Shown here: positions 27,222 to 36,093 of the stretch, piece by piece
How the letters are laid out: each line of letters opens with the position of its first letter
Numbering within the stretch: position 1 is the first letter of the stretch
Notes under the pieces: generated by a model
Told to the model about the DNA's origin: nothing
The model's database searches: none
Seen by the model: only the letters and a program-made list of their open reading frames with translations
Translations under genes and position numbers: made by a program
Assembly: GCF_013395055.1 (NCBI RefSeq)
Contig: NZ_CP058349.1
Span: forward strand, 1,426,001-1,490,000
Source of the DNA: Pseudomonas sp. ABC1
Lineage (GTDB): Bacteria > Pseudomonadota > Gammaproteobacteria > Pseudomonadales > Pseudomonadaceae
Length of the DNA: 64,000 nucleotides
Reading direction: 5' to 3'

Positions 27222-27240
27222 GTAATAAGAGTTCTCATCC
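27222..27240. promoter_or_regulatory. Possible Fur box before the first ECF sigma gene
   Basis: GTAATAAGAGTTCTCATCC, 26-44 nt before the ATG. The complementary strand reads TGAGAA-C-TCTTAT, a partial match to the Fur core. Iron control is known for FecI-type genes; the match is modest and unscored. Confidence 0.3.
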
Positions 27241-27265
27241 GCATATCACCTCCCCGAGCGCCACG

Positions 27266-27784
27266 ATGTCCTCCTACCCCGAGCAGGTACAGTCCTACTA
27301 CCAGGCCCACCACGGCTGGGTACGCCAATGGCTGCAGCGTCGCCTCGGCAATGCCGACGACAGCGCCGACCTGGCCCATGACGTCTTCCTGCGCCTGCTG
27401 GCCAAGCCACGCGCCTTCGAGAGCGACGAGCACCTGCGGGCCTACCTGAGCACCCTGTCGCGCAACGTCTGCATCGACTTCTGGCGGCGGCGCGAAGTGG
27501 AGCAGGCCTGGCACGCGGTCATGCTCGAACGCCCTCAGGAACATGCGCCTTCAGAGGAACGACGGGCGCTGGTCATGGAAGCCCTGCAACAGGTTCACCG
27601 CATGCTGGCGGCGCTGCCGGAGAAGGTCGCCGAAGCCTTCCTGCTGTCGCAGTTCGAAGGCCTTGGCTACCGCGCCATCGGCGAACGCCTGGGCGTTTCC
27701 GAACGCACCGTGACCAAGTACATGGCCCAGGCCATGTACCGCTGCATGCTGCTGGAAATGGAGCTGGACGAGGCCCTGGCCTGA
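27266..27784 (+). CDS. FecI-type ECF sigma factor (first unit)
   Basis: A 172-residue sigma-70 family protein with region 2 (about residues 10-75; DSADLAHDVFLRLLAKP, RNVCIDFWRRR) and region 4 (about 110-165; AEAFLLSQFEGLGYRAIGERLGVSERTVTKY). The region 2-4 arrangement without region 3, followed by fecR and a TonB receptor with a signalling domain, defines a cell-surface signalling unit. It would read the receptor gene when the anti-sigma factor relays ligand binding. Its stop is directly followed by the fecR ATG (TGAATG). Confidence 0.9.
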   Translation: MSSYPEQVQSYYQAHHGWVRQWLQRRLGNADDSADLAHDVFLRLLAKPRAFESDEHLRAYLSTLSRNVCIDFWRRREVEQAWHAVMLERPQEHAPSEERRALVMEALQQVHRMLAALPEKVAEAFLLSQFEGLGYRAIGERLGVSERTVTKYMAQAMYRCMLLEMELDEALA

Positions 27785-28747
27785 ATGCCCGCCGCCGCCC
27801 ACGAACACGCGATCCTGCAACAGGCCGCCCGCTGGTATGCCCGACTCAACGGCGAAGCTGACGATGCCGATACCCGCCAGGCATGGCAGACCTGGCTGGC
27901 GGAAGATGACCGCCACCGCAGCGCCTGGGCCTACGTCGAGCGCGTCAGCCAACGCTTCCAGGCGCTACAGCCCGGCAGCGACCTGCATGCACAGACCCTG
28001 CGCCAGGCCGGGCAGCAACTGCGCTCCCGGCGCCAGCACCTGCGCACCCTGGCCTTGCTGCTGGGTGCCCCGGTGCTGGGCTGGCTGAGCTGGCGCCACA
28101 CCGCGCTGCCGGAGCGGCTGTCGGTCTGGCGCGCCGACCATCGCAACGCCAGCCGCGTGCTGGCCTTGCGCCTGGGCGATGGTTCCCAAGCCTGGTTGAA
28201 CAGCGACAGCGCCCTGAACGAAACCTTCACCACCGACCTTCGCCACCTGGCCTTGCTACGCGGTGAAGTGCTGATCGACACGGCCCGCGATCCACGCCCC
28301 TTTATCGTCGAGACCGAGCAGGGCCGCCTGCGGGCGCTGGGCACCCGCTTCAGCGTGCGTCTGCGGGACGGCGCGACCCAGCTCTCGGTGTTCCAGGGCG
28401 CGGTGGAAATTCGCCCCCATGACGGCGGCGTTCATGTCGTGCAGGCCGGGGAGCAGAGCCTCTTCGACCGGCGGTCCATCCTCGACAGTGGGCCGGCCCA
28501 GGCCCTGCGCGAGGGCTGGAGCCACGGCCTGCTGCAAGCCAGCGATACGCGCCTGGAGGAGTTGATCGCCGAACTGGCCCCGCACATACGCGGGCACCTT
28601 GGCGTCGCGCCGGAAATCGCCGACCTGCGGGTGATGGGCACCTATCCGCTGCACGACCCGCAACAGACCCTGGACATGCTTGCCAGCGCCCTGCCGATCC
28701 GCATCGCCCGTCCCCTGCCCTGGTGGACCACGCTGGAGGCACGCTGA
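27785..28747 (+). CDS. FecR-type anti-sigma factor (first unit)
   Basis: A 320-residue single-pass membrane protein. The N-terminal cytoplasmic DUF4880 domain (about residues 8-50; AARWYARLNGEADDADTR) binds the sigma factor, a hydrophobic stretch near residues 88-102 (LALLLGAPVLGWLSW) spans the membrane, and the FecR domain (about 115-215; GDGSQAWLNSDSAL, GEVLIDTARDPRPF, ALGTRFSVR) with a C-terminal STN-like part faces the periplasm and meets the receptor. Starts right after the sigma gene. Confidence 0.9.
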   Translation: MPAAAHEHAILQQAARWYARLNGEADDADTRQAWQTWLAEDDRHRSAWAYVERVSQRFQALQPGSDLHAQTLRQAGQQLRSRRQHLRTLALLLGAPVLGWLSWRHTALPERLSVWRADHRNASRVLALRLGDGSQAWLNSDSALNETFTTDLRHLALLRGEVLIDTARDPRPFIVETEQGRLRALGTRFSVRLRDGATQLSVFQGAVEIRPHDGGVHVVQAGEQSLFDRRSILDSGPAQALREGWSHGLLQASDTRLEELIAELAPHIRGHLGVAPEIADLRVMGTYPLHDPQQTLDMLASALPIRIARPLPWWTTLEAR

Positions 28748-28891
28748 CGCGGCGGCAAGTCATGGGCGCTCAGCCCTGGGTAGCCGCCTTCCATTCAAAA
28801 AATTCTCATTCCCGCTTCCGGTTTTCCCCACTCGAACGAGTTAGTTGGAGAAGAACGCGTTCTGCCCACTCCGACAACACAGGAAAACCCA

Positions 28892-31306
28892 ATGGCAAGG
28901 CACCTCTCCCAACCCTCCCTGCGCCCGCTCGCGCTGGCCATTCCACTGCTGATTGGCACCGCCCTGGCGGTACAGGCCCCCGTCAGCCTGGCGGCCGAGC
29001 AGCAGCACTACGACCTGCCCGCCGGCCCACTGGCCGAACGCCTCAACCAGTTCGCCAGCCAGGCGGGGATCTACCTCGCGGGCGATGCCGGGCTGACCCG
29101 GGATCGGCAAAGCCAGGCCCTGCAAGGCAACCATTCGGTGGAGCAGGCGCTGGGCATCTTGTTACGCGGGACTGGACTGAACGCCATCCGCGTCGCATCA
29201 GGCCGTTATGAACTGAGCGCCCAGAATGCCCTGGAGCTGGACGCCACCAATATCGTCGACACCTCGGCCAAGGATTCGGCCATCACCGAAGGCACCGGCT
29301 CCTACACCACCGGCGTCACCAGCACAGCCACCAAGATGAACCTGTCCATCCGCGAAACCCCGCAATCCATCAGCGTCGTCACTCGCCAGCGCATAGATGA
29401 CCAAGACTTGACCAGCATTACCAAGGTGTTGGAGCAGACTCCTGGCGTCACCATCGCCCGCAACTCTTCGGAGCGTTTCAATATCTACTCGCGCGGCAGT
29501 GAAATTACCAAGTATCAATTCGATGGGCTCACTACCCATGTGGAGAGTCAGACACAAAACTTAAGTCAACAGCTCGTCGATATGTCGATCTACGATAGGA
29601 TCGAAGTCGTGCGTGGTGCCACCGGCCTAATGACCGGTGCAGGTAATGTCAGTGGCATGGTCAATATGGTGCGCAAGAAACCCACCGCGAAATTCCAGGC
29701 CAACCTAGCCGGCAGCGTCGGTCGTTGGGATGACTATCGCGGCTCGGTGGATATTTCAGGCCCACTGATCGATAGCGGTAAACTACGCGCCCGTTTTGTT
29801 GGCGCCAAACAGGAGAATGACAGCTTTATCGATTATTACAGCCAAAAGCGAGATGTTTATTACGGTGTGATGGAAGCGGATATCACCGATACCACCGAGG
29901 TGCGATTTGGCATTGACCACAATAAATACGAGGTCAATGGCGGAGCCGATTCACCGTTATTCTATACTGACGGACAACAAACCAACCTGTCCCGCTCAGC
30001 CACGGTCACCTCCAAGCATCAGAACCAAGAGATCGAAACAACTAACTATTTCTTCAATATCGACCAAGCGTTGGCAAATGATTGGAAACTGGTCATAGCC
30101 GGCGGCCATATGGATGTTGACAGAGAACTCTCAAACTCTGTCAACATGAACCAGGGTGGGACCACCGGTATAAATAGGGAAACAGGTAATTTCCTTGCAA
30201 TTAGGACAGCAAAAATAATCAACCCACTAAGCCAGAAGTCTGCCGCGATCAATCTGCAAGGTCCTTTCTCGCTATTCGGCAGAGAACACCAAGCAATTAT
30301 TGGCTATGAATTCAACCGCTACAAATCTCACTGGACAAGTTACGGATACGGCAGCACGACCGTTAACCTAACTAGCATACATACAGCTGATCAACTACCA
30401 GAAAACCCCTACTCCATCCAAGACTTCTACATCATCCAACGAGGATATTATGGTGCTCTCCGCCTGAATCCTATCGACAAACTTTATGTCATATTGGGCG
30501 CACGCTCATCCAATTATAAATACAACACCGCCTTCATAATGCCAATTTATAATTATAGCGATAAGAGTGGTTATAGGAAATCTGGCGAAGTCACTCCCTA
30601 CGCTGGACTGGTGTATGATCTTACACCACAACAGTCGGTATACTTCAGCTACACCGATATATTTAATCCCAATAATGTTACCGATATCAATCGTAAGGTA
30701 ATCGAGCCGCAGGTGGGTTCCAACTATGAAATCGGCTGGAAGGGCGAATTCTATGATGGCCAACTCAATGCCAATGTGGCGATCTATCAAGTCAAACGTG
30801 ACAACGCCACCGAGCTTGCAGGCCGTGATGCTTCAAACATCGCCTATTATCGTGCCATCGATGGTGTGAAAACCAACGGCATTGACATCGAGATTACGGG
30901 TGAAGTGCTACCGAGCTGGAATGTCAGCGCCAGCTACAGCCACTCAAGGTCGGAAGATGCTAATGACACCCGCAGAACGGCAGAGCACCCGCTGGATACA
31001 GTCAAGTTGTGGAGTACTTATAAATTTCCTGGCGATTGGCAAAACCTCACCATCGGTGGCGGTGCTCGCTGGCAGTCAAAAATTGCTACGACACCCACTT
31101 ACTCTTACTTCTTCTACAAAGCCACACAGGATGATTTTGTAGTGGTCGATGCCATGGCCCGCTACAAATTCAACCAGCATCTTTCCGCCAGCCTCAATGC
31201 CAACAACATTTTCGATAAAAAGTACTATTCCGGCATCGGCAATCTGAACATGGGCTTCTACGGAGAACCGCGCAACCTCACGTTAGGGGTCAGATACGAC
31301 TTCTAA
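28892..31306 (+). CDS. TonB-dependent siderophore-type receptor with signalling domain (first unit)
   Basis: An 804-residue outer-membrane receptor: signal peptide (about 1-34), STN signalling domain (about 37-110; YDLPAGPLAERLNQFASQAG), linker ITEGTGSYTTG, plug (ETPQSISVVTRQRIDDQD, VLEQTPGV, EVVRGATGLMTG) and a 22-strand barrel ending in GVRYDF. It imports a ferric siderophore or similar ligand through TonB and reports to the FecR next to it. AGGA precedes the ATG by 8 nt. The first 500 bp are GC-rich like the neighbours; from about 29,450 the gene turns AT-rich with a different codon usage, which suggests a barrel acquired by recombination. Ligand unknown. Confidence 0.92.
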   Translation: MARHLSQPSLRPLALAIPLLIGTALAVQAPVSLAAEQQHYDLPAGPLAERLNQFASQAGIYLAGDAGLTRDRQSQALQGNHSVEQALGILLRGTGLNAIRVASGRYELSAQNALELDATNIVDTSAKDSAITEGTGSYTTGVTSTATKMNLSIRETPQSISVVTRQRIDDQDLTSITKVLEQTPGVTIARNSSERFNIYSRGSEITKYQFDGLTTHVESQTQNLSQQLVDMSIYDRIEVVRGATGLMTGAGNVSGMVNMVRKKPTAKFQANLAGSVGRWDDYRGSVDISGPLIDSGKLRARFVGAKQENDSFIDYYSQKRDVYYGVMEADITDTTEVRFGIDHNKYEVNGGADSPLFYTDGQQTNLSRSATVTSKHQNQEIETTNYFFNIDQALANDWKLVIAGGHMDVDRELSNSVNMNQGGTTGINRETGNFLAIRTAKIINPLSQKSAAINLQGPFSLFGREHQAIIGYEFNRYKSHWTSYGYGSTTVNLTSIHTADQLPENPYSIQDFYIIQRGYYGALRLNPIDKLYVILGARSSNYKYNTAFIMPIYNYSDKSGYRKSGEVTPYAGLVYDLTPQQSVYFSYTDIFNPNNVTDINRKVIEPQVGSNYEIGWKGEFYDGQLNANVAIYQVKRDNATELAGRDASNIAYYRAIDGVKTNGIDIEITGEVLPSWNVSASYSHSRSEDANDTRRTAEHPLDTVKLWSTYKFPGDWQNLTIGGGARWQSKIATTPTYSYFFYKATQDDFVVVDAMARYKFNQHLSASLNANNIFDKKYYSGIGNLNMGFYGEPRNLTLGVRYDF

Positions 31307-31320
31307 TCGCCATTGGTACC

Positions 31321-31346
31321 AGGTAACGGGATAACTTCCGTTACCT
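31321..31346 (+). terminator. Hairpin after the first receptor gene
   Basis: AGGTAACGG-GATAACTT-CCGTTACCT, a 9-bp stem followed by a pyrimidine run CCTCTTCC. Located 15 nt after the stop; a weak terminator. Confidence 0.6.
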
Positions 31347-31399
31347 CCTCTTCCTCCACATCACTTCAGATCACGGGCTCGCATGGCGCTAGCTGATCG

Positions 31400-32746
31400 T
31401 TAATTCCCATGACGCGATTTCCAGAGGGTGAACTCGAACGGCCGGACTCCATAACGCGCAAGCACACCTTCGTGCAGTCGACGGAGCTCCTCGACGATCA
31501 GTGCCTGCACTTCTGGCTGCTCACCGTCTGAAACATGCCCTGCTACAGCGCGTTGAATACAGGCCAGTGGATCGAACTCCGGATGAGTGACAACCTCGCG
31601 AATAGTCGTTTTGATCAAGTCCCGCCAGGTCAGCCGGAGTGGATCTGGTTCGGCAAGGTCTTGCTTGATTGCAAGGTACTCCTGCGTTGAGCGTTCGTAG
31701 GCCCAGAGGTACAGATCGCGCAGTAGCTCTATCCGTGTCATTTCATAGACGCCCAGCGTGGCACGGCTATAGGCCTGCTCCGGAACATCCAGGAATGTCA
31801 GCGGACATAGGTTGGCGCGAAACAGTGGCAGGTTCGCGGCGAGTCGGGAGGTGCGTTTGTTGATGTCGGCAAAGGGCTGCAGGTAAGGCAGGTGCACCAT
31901 CATAAAGAAGGACTGCTCGAACGGATCAGTAATCTGATTGGCCTTGTTGAGCAAAAGCCCCAGGGTGTCCTCGATCTGCTGTGGTGTTGATAGAAGACGA
32001 TAGGTGCTTTTCCCAATATCGACGGCATGCTGCCGAATACGGCCTTCATCTGCGGGGTTTGCAAGCAGGTTCTCGGCCAAGGCGCTGTGCAGGTTCATCA
32101 CGGTGTAGCGGTTGAACTCGGCACTTTCGATGTTCTCGACCAACAGCTCGATTGCCGTTTTATGGTTCAGGATCATCTGTGTTTCGATAGCGGCCTTGCC
32201 ATGTTCGATGAACTGTCGCGTATCGAGTCGCGAGTAGGTGTTCCCCTCCAGGTGACTCGATGCCCACGACAAATCAATCAGCAAGCGATTCAGGACTGCA
32301 CGGCTGTACGTGCCTGCAGGCGCCTCGGCATCTGTGGTCTTACCCATTCTGTGCAGTTGGCGGCGCAGGGATTCTGGCAGGTAGCTCGTTACGTTCGGCC
32401 GGTAGGTGTCCAGGAAGTCGCGCTGGTAGCCAACGGGCTTGTGTACTTCAAGTGGCTGGTCGATGTAGGCGAGGATATCCCGGCTGTCTACCGACAGCGG
32501 GATAAAGGACGGGAAGCTATCCGTTTCGGCGGCAAGGATGCTGGTTTCTGCCTGGATAACAGCTCCGAAATAACGCCGCGCTCTGCCTTTACCTTGCGCC
32601 GGGATTTGACCGTTTTCTATCAGCGCTGCAATCAGCCGCTGTGCTGTTCTCCGAGCAATGTCAGGGTGCCTGGCCAATAGCTCGGTCAGCGTCAGTCCGT
32701 TCCCGGACACCTGGATACTGTTGAGTATTTCTGTGGAGGCGGACAT
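31400..32746 (-). CDS. Fic-domain protein with winged-helix N-terminus, catalytic His replaced
   Basis: A 448-residue protein. An N-terminal helix-turn-helix-like region (about residues 18-60; LTELLARHPDIARRTAQRL) is followed by an inhibitory motif of the S/TxxxEG/N type (SSHLEGN, about 163-169) and a Fic core. In place of the Fic signature HPFxDGNxR it reads QPFADINKR (about 290-298): the catalytic histidine is glutamine and the glycine is isoleucine. Downstream VPEQAYSRATLGVYEMTRIELLRD is typical of a widespread uncharacterised Fic branch that I recall with the same QPF motif. It may be inactive as an AMP-transferase or work otherwise. ATG 32746; the frame opens 12 codons earlier. Monocistronic; not part of the usual neighbourhood, so probably acquired. 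Confidence 0.82.
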   Translation of the reverse strand: MSASTEILNSIQVSGNGLTLTELLARHPDIARRTAQRLIAALIENGQIPAQGKGRARRYFGAVIQAETSILAAETDSFPSFIPLSVDSRDILAYIDQPLEVHKPVGYQRDFLDTYRPNVTSYLPESLRRQLHRMGKTTDAEAPAGTYSRAVLNRLLIDLSWASSHLEGNTYSRLDTRQFIEHGKAAIETQMILNHKTAIELLVENIESAEFNRYTVMNLHSALAENLLANPADEGRIRQHAVDIGKSTYRLLSTPQQIEDTLGLLLNKANQITDPFEQSFFMMVHLPYLQPFADINKRTSRLAANLPLFRANLCPLTFLDVPEQAYSRATLGVYEMTRIELLRDLYLWAYERSTQEYLAIKQDLAEPDPLRLTWRDLIKTTIREVVTHPEFDPLACIQRAVAGHVSDGEQPEVQALIVEELRRLHEGVLARYGVRPFEFTLWKSRHGN

Positions 32747-32827
32747 AGCTGAAGTGGCGCCGTTTTGATGCTGCCGGCGCAATTCTGGCGCAGTTACAAG
32801 CGATCCGCGCCAAGCCTGCCTCTGTCT

Positions 32828-33484
32828 TCAGATCAGCCTGTGCTCCACCGCATAGCGCACCAGTTCGGCCACCGAACTGGTGCCGAGCTTTTGCATCAGG
32901 CGGGCCTTGTGGGTGCTGATGGTCTTGCCGCTGAGCCCCAGGTGCTGGCCGATCTCGTTGACGCCCTCGCCCTGCACCAGGCGCTCGAACACCGAGAACT
33001 CGCGTTCCGACAGCAGCGCATGGGGTGGGCGCTCGTCGGTCAGGCCGACCTCGAAGACCATGCGGTCAGCCAGGTCCGGATCGATATAGCGCCCGCCCAA
33101 GGCCACCTTGCGCACTGCCGCCAGCAACAGCGACGGATCGCTGTCCTTGGTGGCGTAGCCGGCCGCGCCGACCTTCAACGCCCGCGCCGCCATCTGCGCC
33201 TCATCGTGCATGGACAGCACCAGGATCGCCGGCGGCCTGGCCAGTGCGCGGATGCGCGGGATCGCCTCCAGGCCATTCACGCCAGGCATGGAGATGTCCA
33301 GCAGCACCACGTCACAGGGCGTCTGTCGCAGGGTCTCCATCAATTGCTCGCCATTGCAGGCCTCGCCAACCACCTGTAGATCCTTCGCCAGGCCGATCAA
33401 CTGCTTGATGCCCTCGCGCACGATGGTGTGGTCTTCCGCTACCAGAACCCTTATCAACCTGTACTCCTGCTTGCCATCAATCAT
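32828..33484 (-). CDS. agtR: NarL/LuxR-family response regulator, AgtR-like
   Basis: A 218-residue two-domain regulator: receiver (about residues 10-125) with phospho-acceptor Asp63 in VVLLDISMPG and a LuxR-type helix-turn-helix (about 155-215; LSEREFSVFERLVQGEGVNEIGQHLGLSGKTI). The ATG overlaps the end of the sensor gene by 8 bases; a TTG ten codons later behind CAGGAG is an alternative start. Position beside a SBP-type sensor and the DUF3530 gene matches PA0601 (AgtR) of P. aeruginosa, which controls agtABCD. The symbol rests on synteny. Confidence 0.85.
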   Translation of the reverse strand: MIDGKQEYRLIRVLVAEDHTIVREGIKQLIGLAKDLQVVGEACNGEQLMETLRQTPCDVVLLDISMPGVNGLEAIPRIRALARPPAILVLSMHDEAQMAARALKVGAAGYATKDSDPSLLLAAVRKVALGGRYIDPDLADRMVFEVGLTDERPPHALLSEREFSVFERLVQGEGVNEIGQHLGLSGKTISTHKARLMQKLGTSSVAELVRYAVEHRLI

Positions 33485-35852
33485 CCAGCGCCAGCTTCAC
33501 GCACAGCGTCGTGCCCGCACCCACCCGGCTGTCTATATCCAGACTGCCGCCCAGCATCATGACCCGCTCGCGCATCCCCACCAGGCCAAAGGAACTCGTC
33601 GCCACGCTGGAAGGCTCGAAACCCTGGCCGTCGTCACTGATCGACAACACCAGCATCCCGCCTTCGAGGACCAGCCGCAACTCGACCGTGTGCGCCTGCG
33701 CATGACGCATCACATTGGTCAGCGCCTCCTGTAGCACCCGGAACAGACCGATGGCCTTGGCATCCGCCAGCGGCGGCAGGCTCTCCGGCACCTCGACCAG
33801 GCAGGGAATCTGCGTGCGCGCCTCGAAGCGCCGCGCCTGCCACTCGATGGCAGAGCCGATCCCAGCATCGAGGATCGGCGGGCGCAATGCCGTGGCCACG
33901 TCCCGCACCAGTTGGAACAACTGGGCAATCAACTTCTTCATATTGCCCAGTCGCCCCTGCAACCCCGGATCGAGGTAGGCGTAGCTCAGCTCGCACATGG
34001 AGGTTTCCAGTTTCAGCACCGTCAGCATCTGCCCCAGCTCGTCATGGACCTCCCGGGCGATGCGCGCCTTCTCCTCCTCGCGCACGCTGTCCAGGTGCGC
34101 GGCCAGCTCGCGCAGTTGCAGACGCGACTCCACCAGCGCCAGCTCGTTGCGCTTGTTCTCGCTGATATCCCAGACGATGCCGTCCCACACCACCGCGCCG
34201 CTGTCGAGCGTACGCGCGGTGGCCTTGATGTCCGCCCAGCGCAACTCGCCGCCACGGGTGAGGATGCGGCCCTGCCATTGCCAGTCACGGTCATGCGCCA
34301 ACGCCCGGTCGCGGCGAGCCAGGTAGTCAGCCTGGTCGGCCTCGTGCACCAGGCTGAAGATGCCGCGTTGACCACTCAGCAGCATGCCTGGGGAATAACC
34401 GGCCAGGCTTTCGCTCCCCTCACTGATAAAGGCGAACTTCGGCGCCTCGCCGGGGCTTTCCCGCTCCAGGCGAAACACCATGCCCGGCACGTTGGCGGCG
34501 ATCCCCTCCAACCGCGCCTGGCTCTCCCGCAATGCGGCCAGGGCGCGTCGGCGCTCGGTCACATCGGCGACGAAGACCACCAGGTACTCGGTCTTGCGGT
34601 AGCGCATGAAGCTCAACGAGACATCCACCGGCAACATGCTGCCATCGGCACAGCGGCACTCGGTCTCGAAGTGCGCCTCGCGCTCGTCCTCCTGGCGCAC
34701 CTTGCGCCACAGGTCCAACCAGCGGTCCATGTGCAACCGAGGCTCCAGGTCGATCAGCGGACGGTCGACCAATGCGCCGTGGGGGTACCCGAACATCTGC
34801 TCGACCGCGCGGTTGGCATAGCCGATATGGCTGTCCCAGTTGACCCAGAGAATGCCCAGGGTGCTGTTGTCGAGGGAAAACTGCGCCAGGCGCAAGGCAT
34901 CGCGTGACACCTCACGGGTCTCGATCTCCTGCCGCGCCGCCAGCAGGCTGGCCTGCAACTCGTCGCGCTGGCGCCGTACCGAAGCCAGCAACACGCCCAG
35001 CACCAGCAGCAACATGCCGAACAACAGGCTGAGGTTACGCAGCAGGTCCTGGGTGCCGGACGGCATCGGGTAGGCGATCTGGAACCAGCGCTGGTGCAGC
35101 AGGTCCAGCTCGCGGGCCGGAATCGCATGCAGGGCCACATCGACGATCCCGGCCAGTTCGGGCCAGTCCTTGCGGGTGCCGACCCGCAGCAACGCGGGAA
35201 AACCGATATCGCCGACGATGGCCAGCTCGGCGAACTCCGGGTCCCGCGACAGACGACTGACCTGGGCCTCGCCCAGCACCGCATAGCGCGCCTGCAGCCC
35301 CAGCACCGCGTGCAAGGCCTGGCTGGCCGTGCTGCTTTCCTCTATGTGCAGGTGCGGATAGCCCTGGACCAGATAGTCGAGCACCGCACCGTTCACATAG
35401 GCGCTGACCTGCACGCCGTGTTCGAGATCGTCCAGGTCGACACTGCCGGTTCCCTCACGCCGGCCGAGCAACAGGTGGGCGAGCCGCAGGTAAGGGTCGG
35501 AGTAGTCCCACAGGCGCAACCCTGCCGGGGTCTGGGACAGCCCCGGCGCCAGGTCGATGCGTTTATCGCGCAGCGCCCGCTCCAGCTCGTCCTGGGTACT
35601 GAAATACTGCCAGCGCAGCTCGACCCCCATCACATGGGCCAGGCGCTCCATGAACTGCGCGTTGGCCCCCGACAACCGTTGCTGGCGTCGCTCCAGTTGT
35701 GCATAAGGCGCTTGCAGGATCACCCCCACCTGCAACTGCCGATGCTCGGCCAGCCATGCCTTCTGCTCGGATGAAAAAAGCACGTCATCGCGCACGCTGG
35801 CCAACCCCGTCAGCGTCCCCCAGAGCACGAACAACAGCAGAAAACGACTCAT
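33477..35852 (-). CDS. agtS: Sensor histidine kinase with periplasmic SBP domain and PAS domains, AgtS-like
   Basis: A 791-residue kinase. Signal peptide/anchor at the N-terminus (MSRFLLLFVLWGTL), a periplasmic solute-binding-protein-3 domain (about residues 30-260), one membrane helix (about 269-291), two PAS domains (from about 316 and 446), a HisKA_3 dimerisation domain with His603 in REVHDELGQ, and an HATPase (about 695-790; EALTNVMRHAQ, DDGQGF, GLVGMRERV). This is the architecture of NarX-type kinases with a ligand domain related to amino-acid binding proteins. The frame is open 117 codons further upstream, but MSRFLL gives a proper export signal. Partner of the overlapping response regulator; orthologous by position to PA0600 (AgtS). 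Confidence 0.86.
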   Translation of the reverse strand: MSRFLLLFVLWGTLTGLASVRDDVLFSSEQKAWLAEHRQLQVGVILQAPYAQLERRQQRLSGANAQFMERLAHVMGVELRWQYFSTQDELERALRDKRIDLAPGLSQTPAGLRLWDYSDPYLRLAHLLLGRREGTGSVDLDDLEHGVQVSAYVNGAVLDYLVQGYPHLHIEESSTASQALHAVLGLQARYAVLGEAQVSRLSRDPEFAELAIVGDIGFPALLRVGTRKDWPELAGIVDVALHAIPARELDLLHQRWFQIAYPMPSGTQDLLRNLSLLFGMLLLVLGVLLASVRRQRDELQASLLAARQEIETREVSRDALRLAQFSLDNSTLGILWVNWDSHIGYANRAVEQMFGYPHGALVDRPLIDLEPRLHMDRWLDLWRKVRQEDEREAHFETECRCADGSMLPVDVSLSFMRYRKTEYLVVFVADVTERRRALAALRESQARLEGIAANVPGMVFRLERESPGEAPKFAFISEGSESLAGYSPGMLLSGQRGIFSLVHEADQADYLARRDRALAHDRDWQWQGRILTRGGELRWADIKATARTLDSGAVVWDGIVWDISENKRNELALVESRLQLRELAAHLDSVREEEKARIAREVHDELGQMLTVLKLETSMCELSYAYLDPGLQGRLGNMKKLIAQLFQLVRDVATALRPPILDAGIGSAIEWQARRFEARTQIPCLVEVPESLPPLADAKAIGLFRVLQEALTNVMRHAQAHTVELRLVLEGGMLVLSISDDGQGFEPSSVATSSFGLVGMRERVMMLGGSLDIDSRVGAGTTLCVKLALDD

Positions 35853-36093
35853 CCCTGGCACCCGATCATCAATGAAAACCCCGCTCAGGCACTCGCGAAC
35901 GAGAACCTGCTTCCGGCACGACCGGGCGCATAGCGTGGACAGGCTCCGCGACAAAACCCGATTCGAAAGCAAAACATGTACCGCCCTGGCGGAAAAGTCC
36001 TTTCCTGCCGCGAAGGTGAGCACGCCCAGTGGCTTGTCGATCACGCCTTGTGGCCTACTACGGCGACCGACGAAGCAACCGGACACGCCACAG

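Noticed and set aside
35872..36093. A 74-codon N-terminal extension of the DUF3530 protein
   Set aside because: The extension is Arg/Thr-rich with no family similarity, while ATG 36094 begins a good signal peptide.
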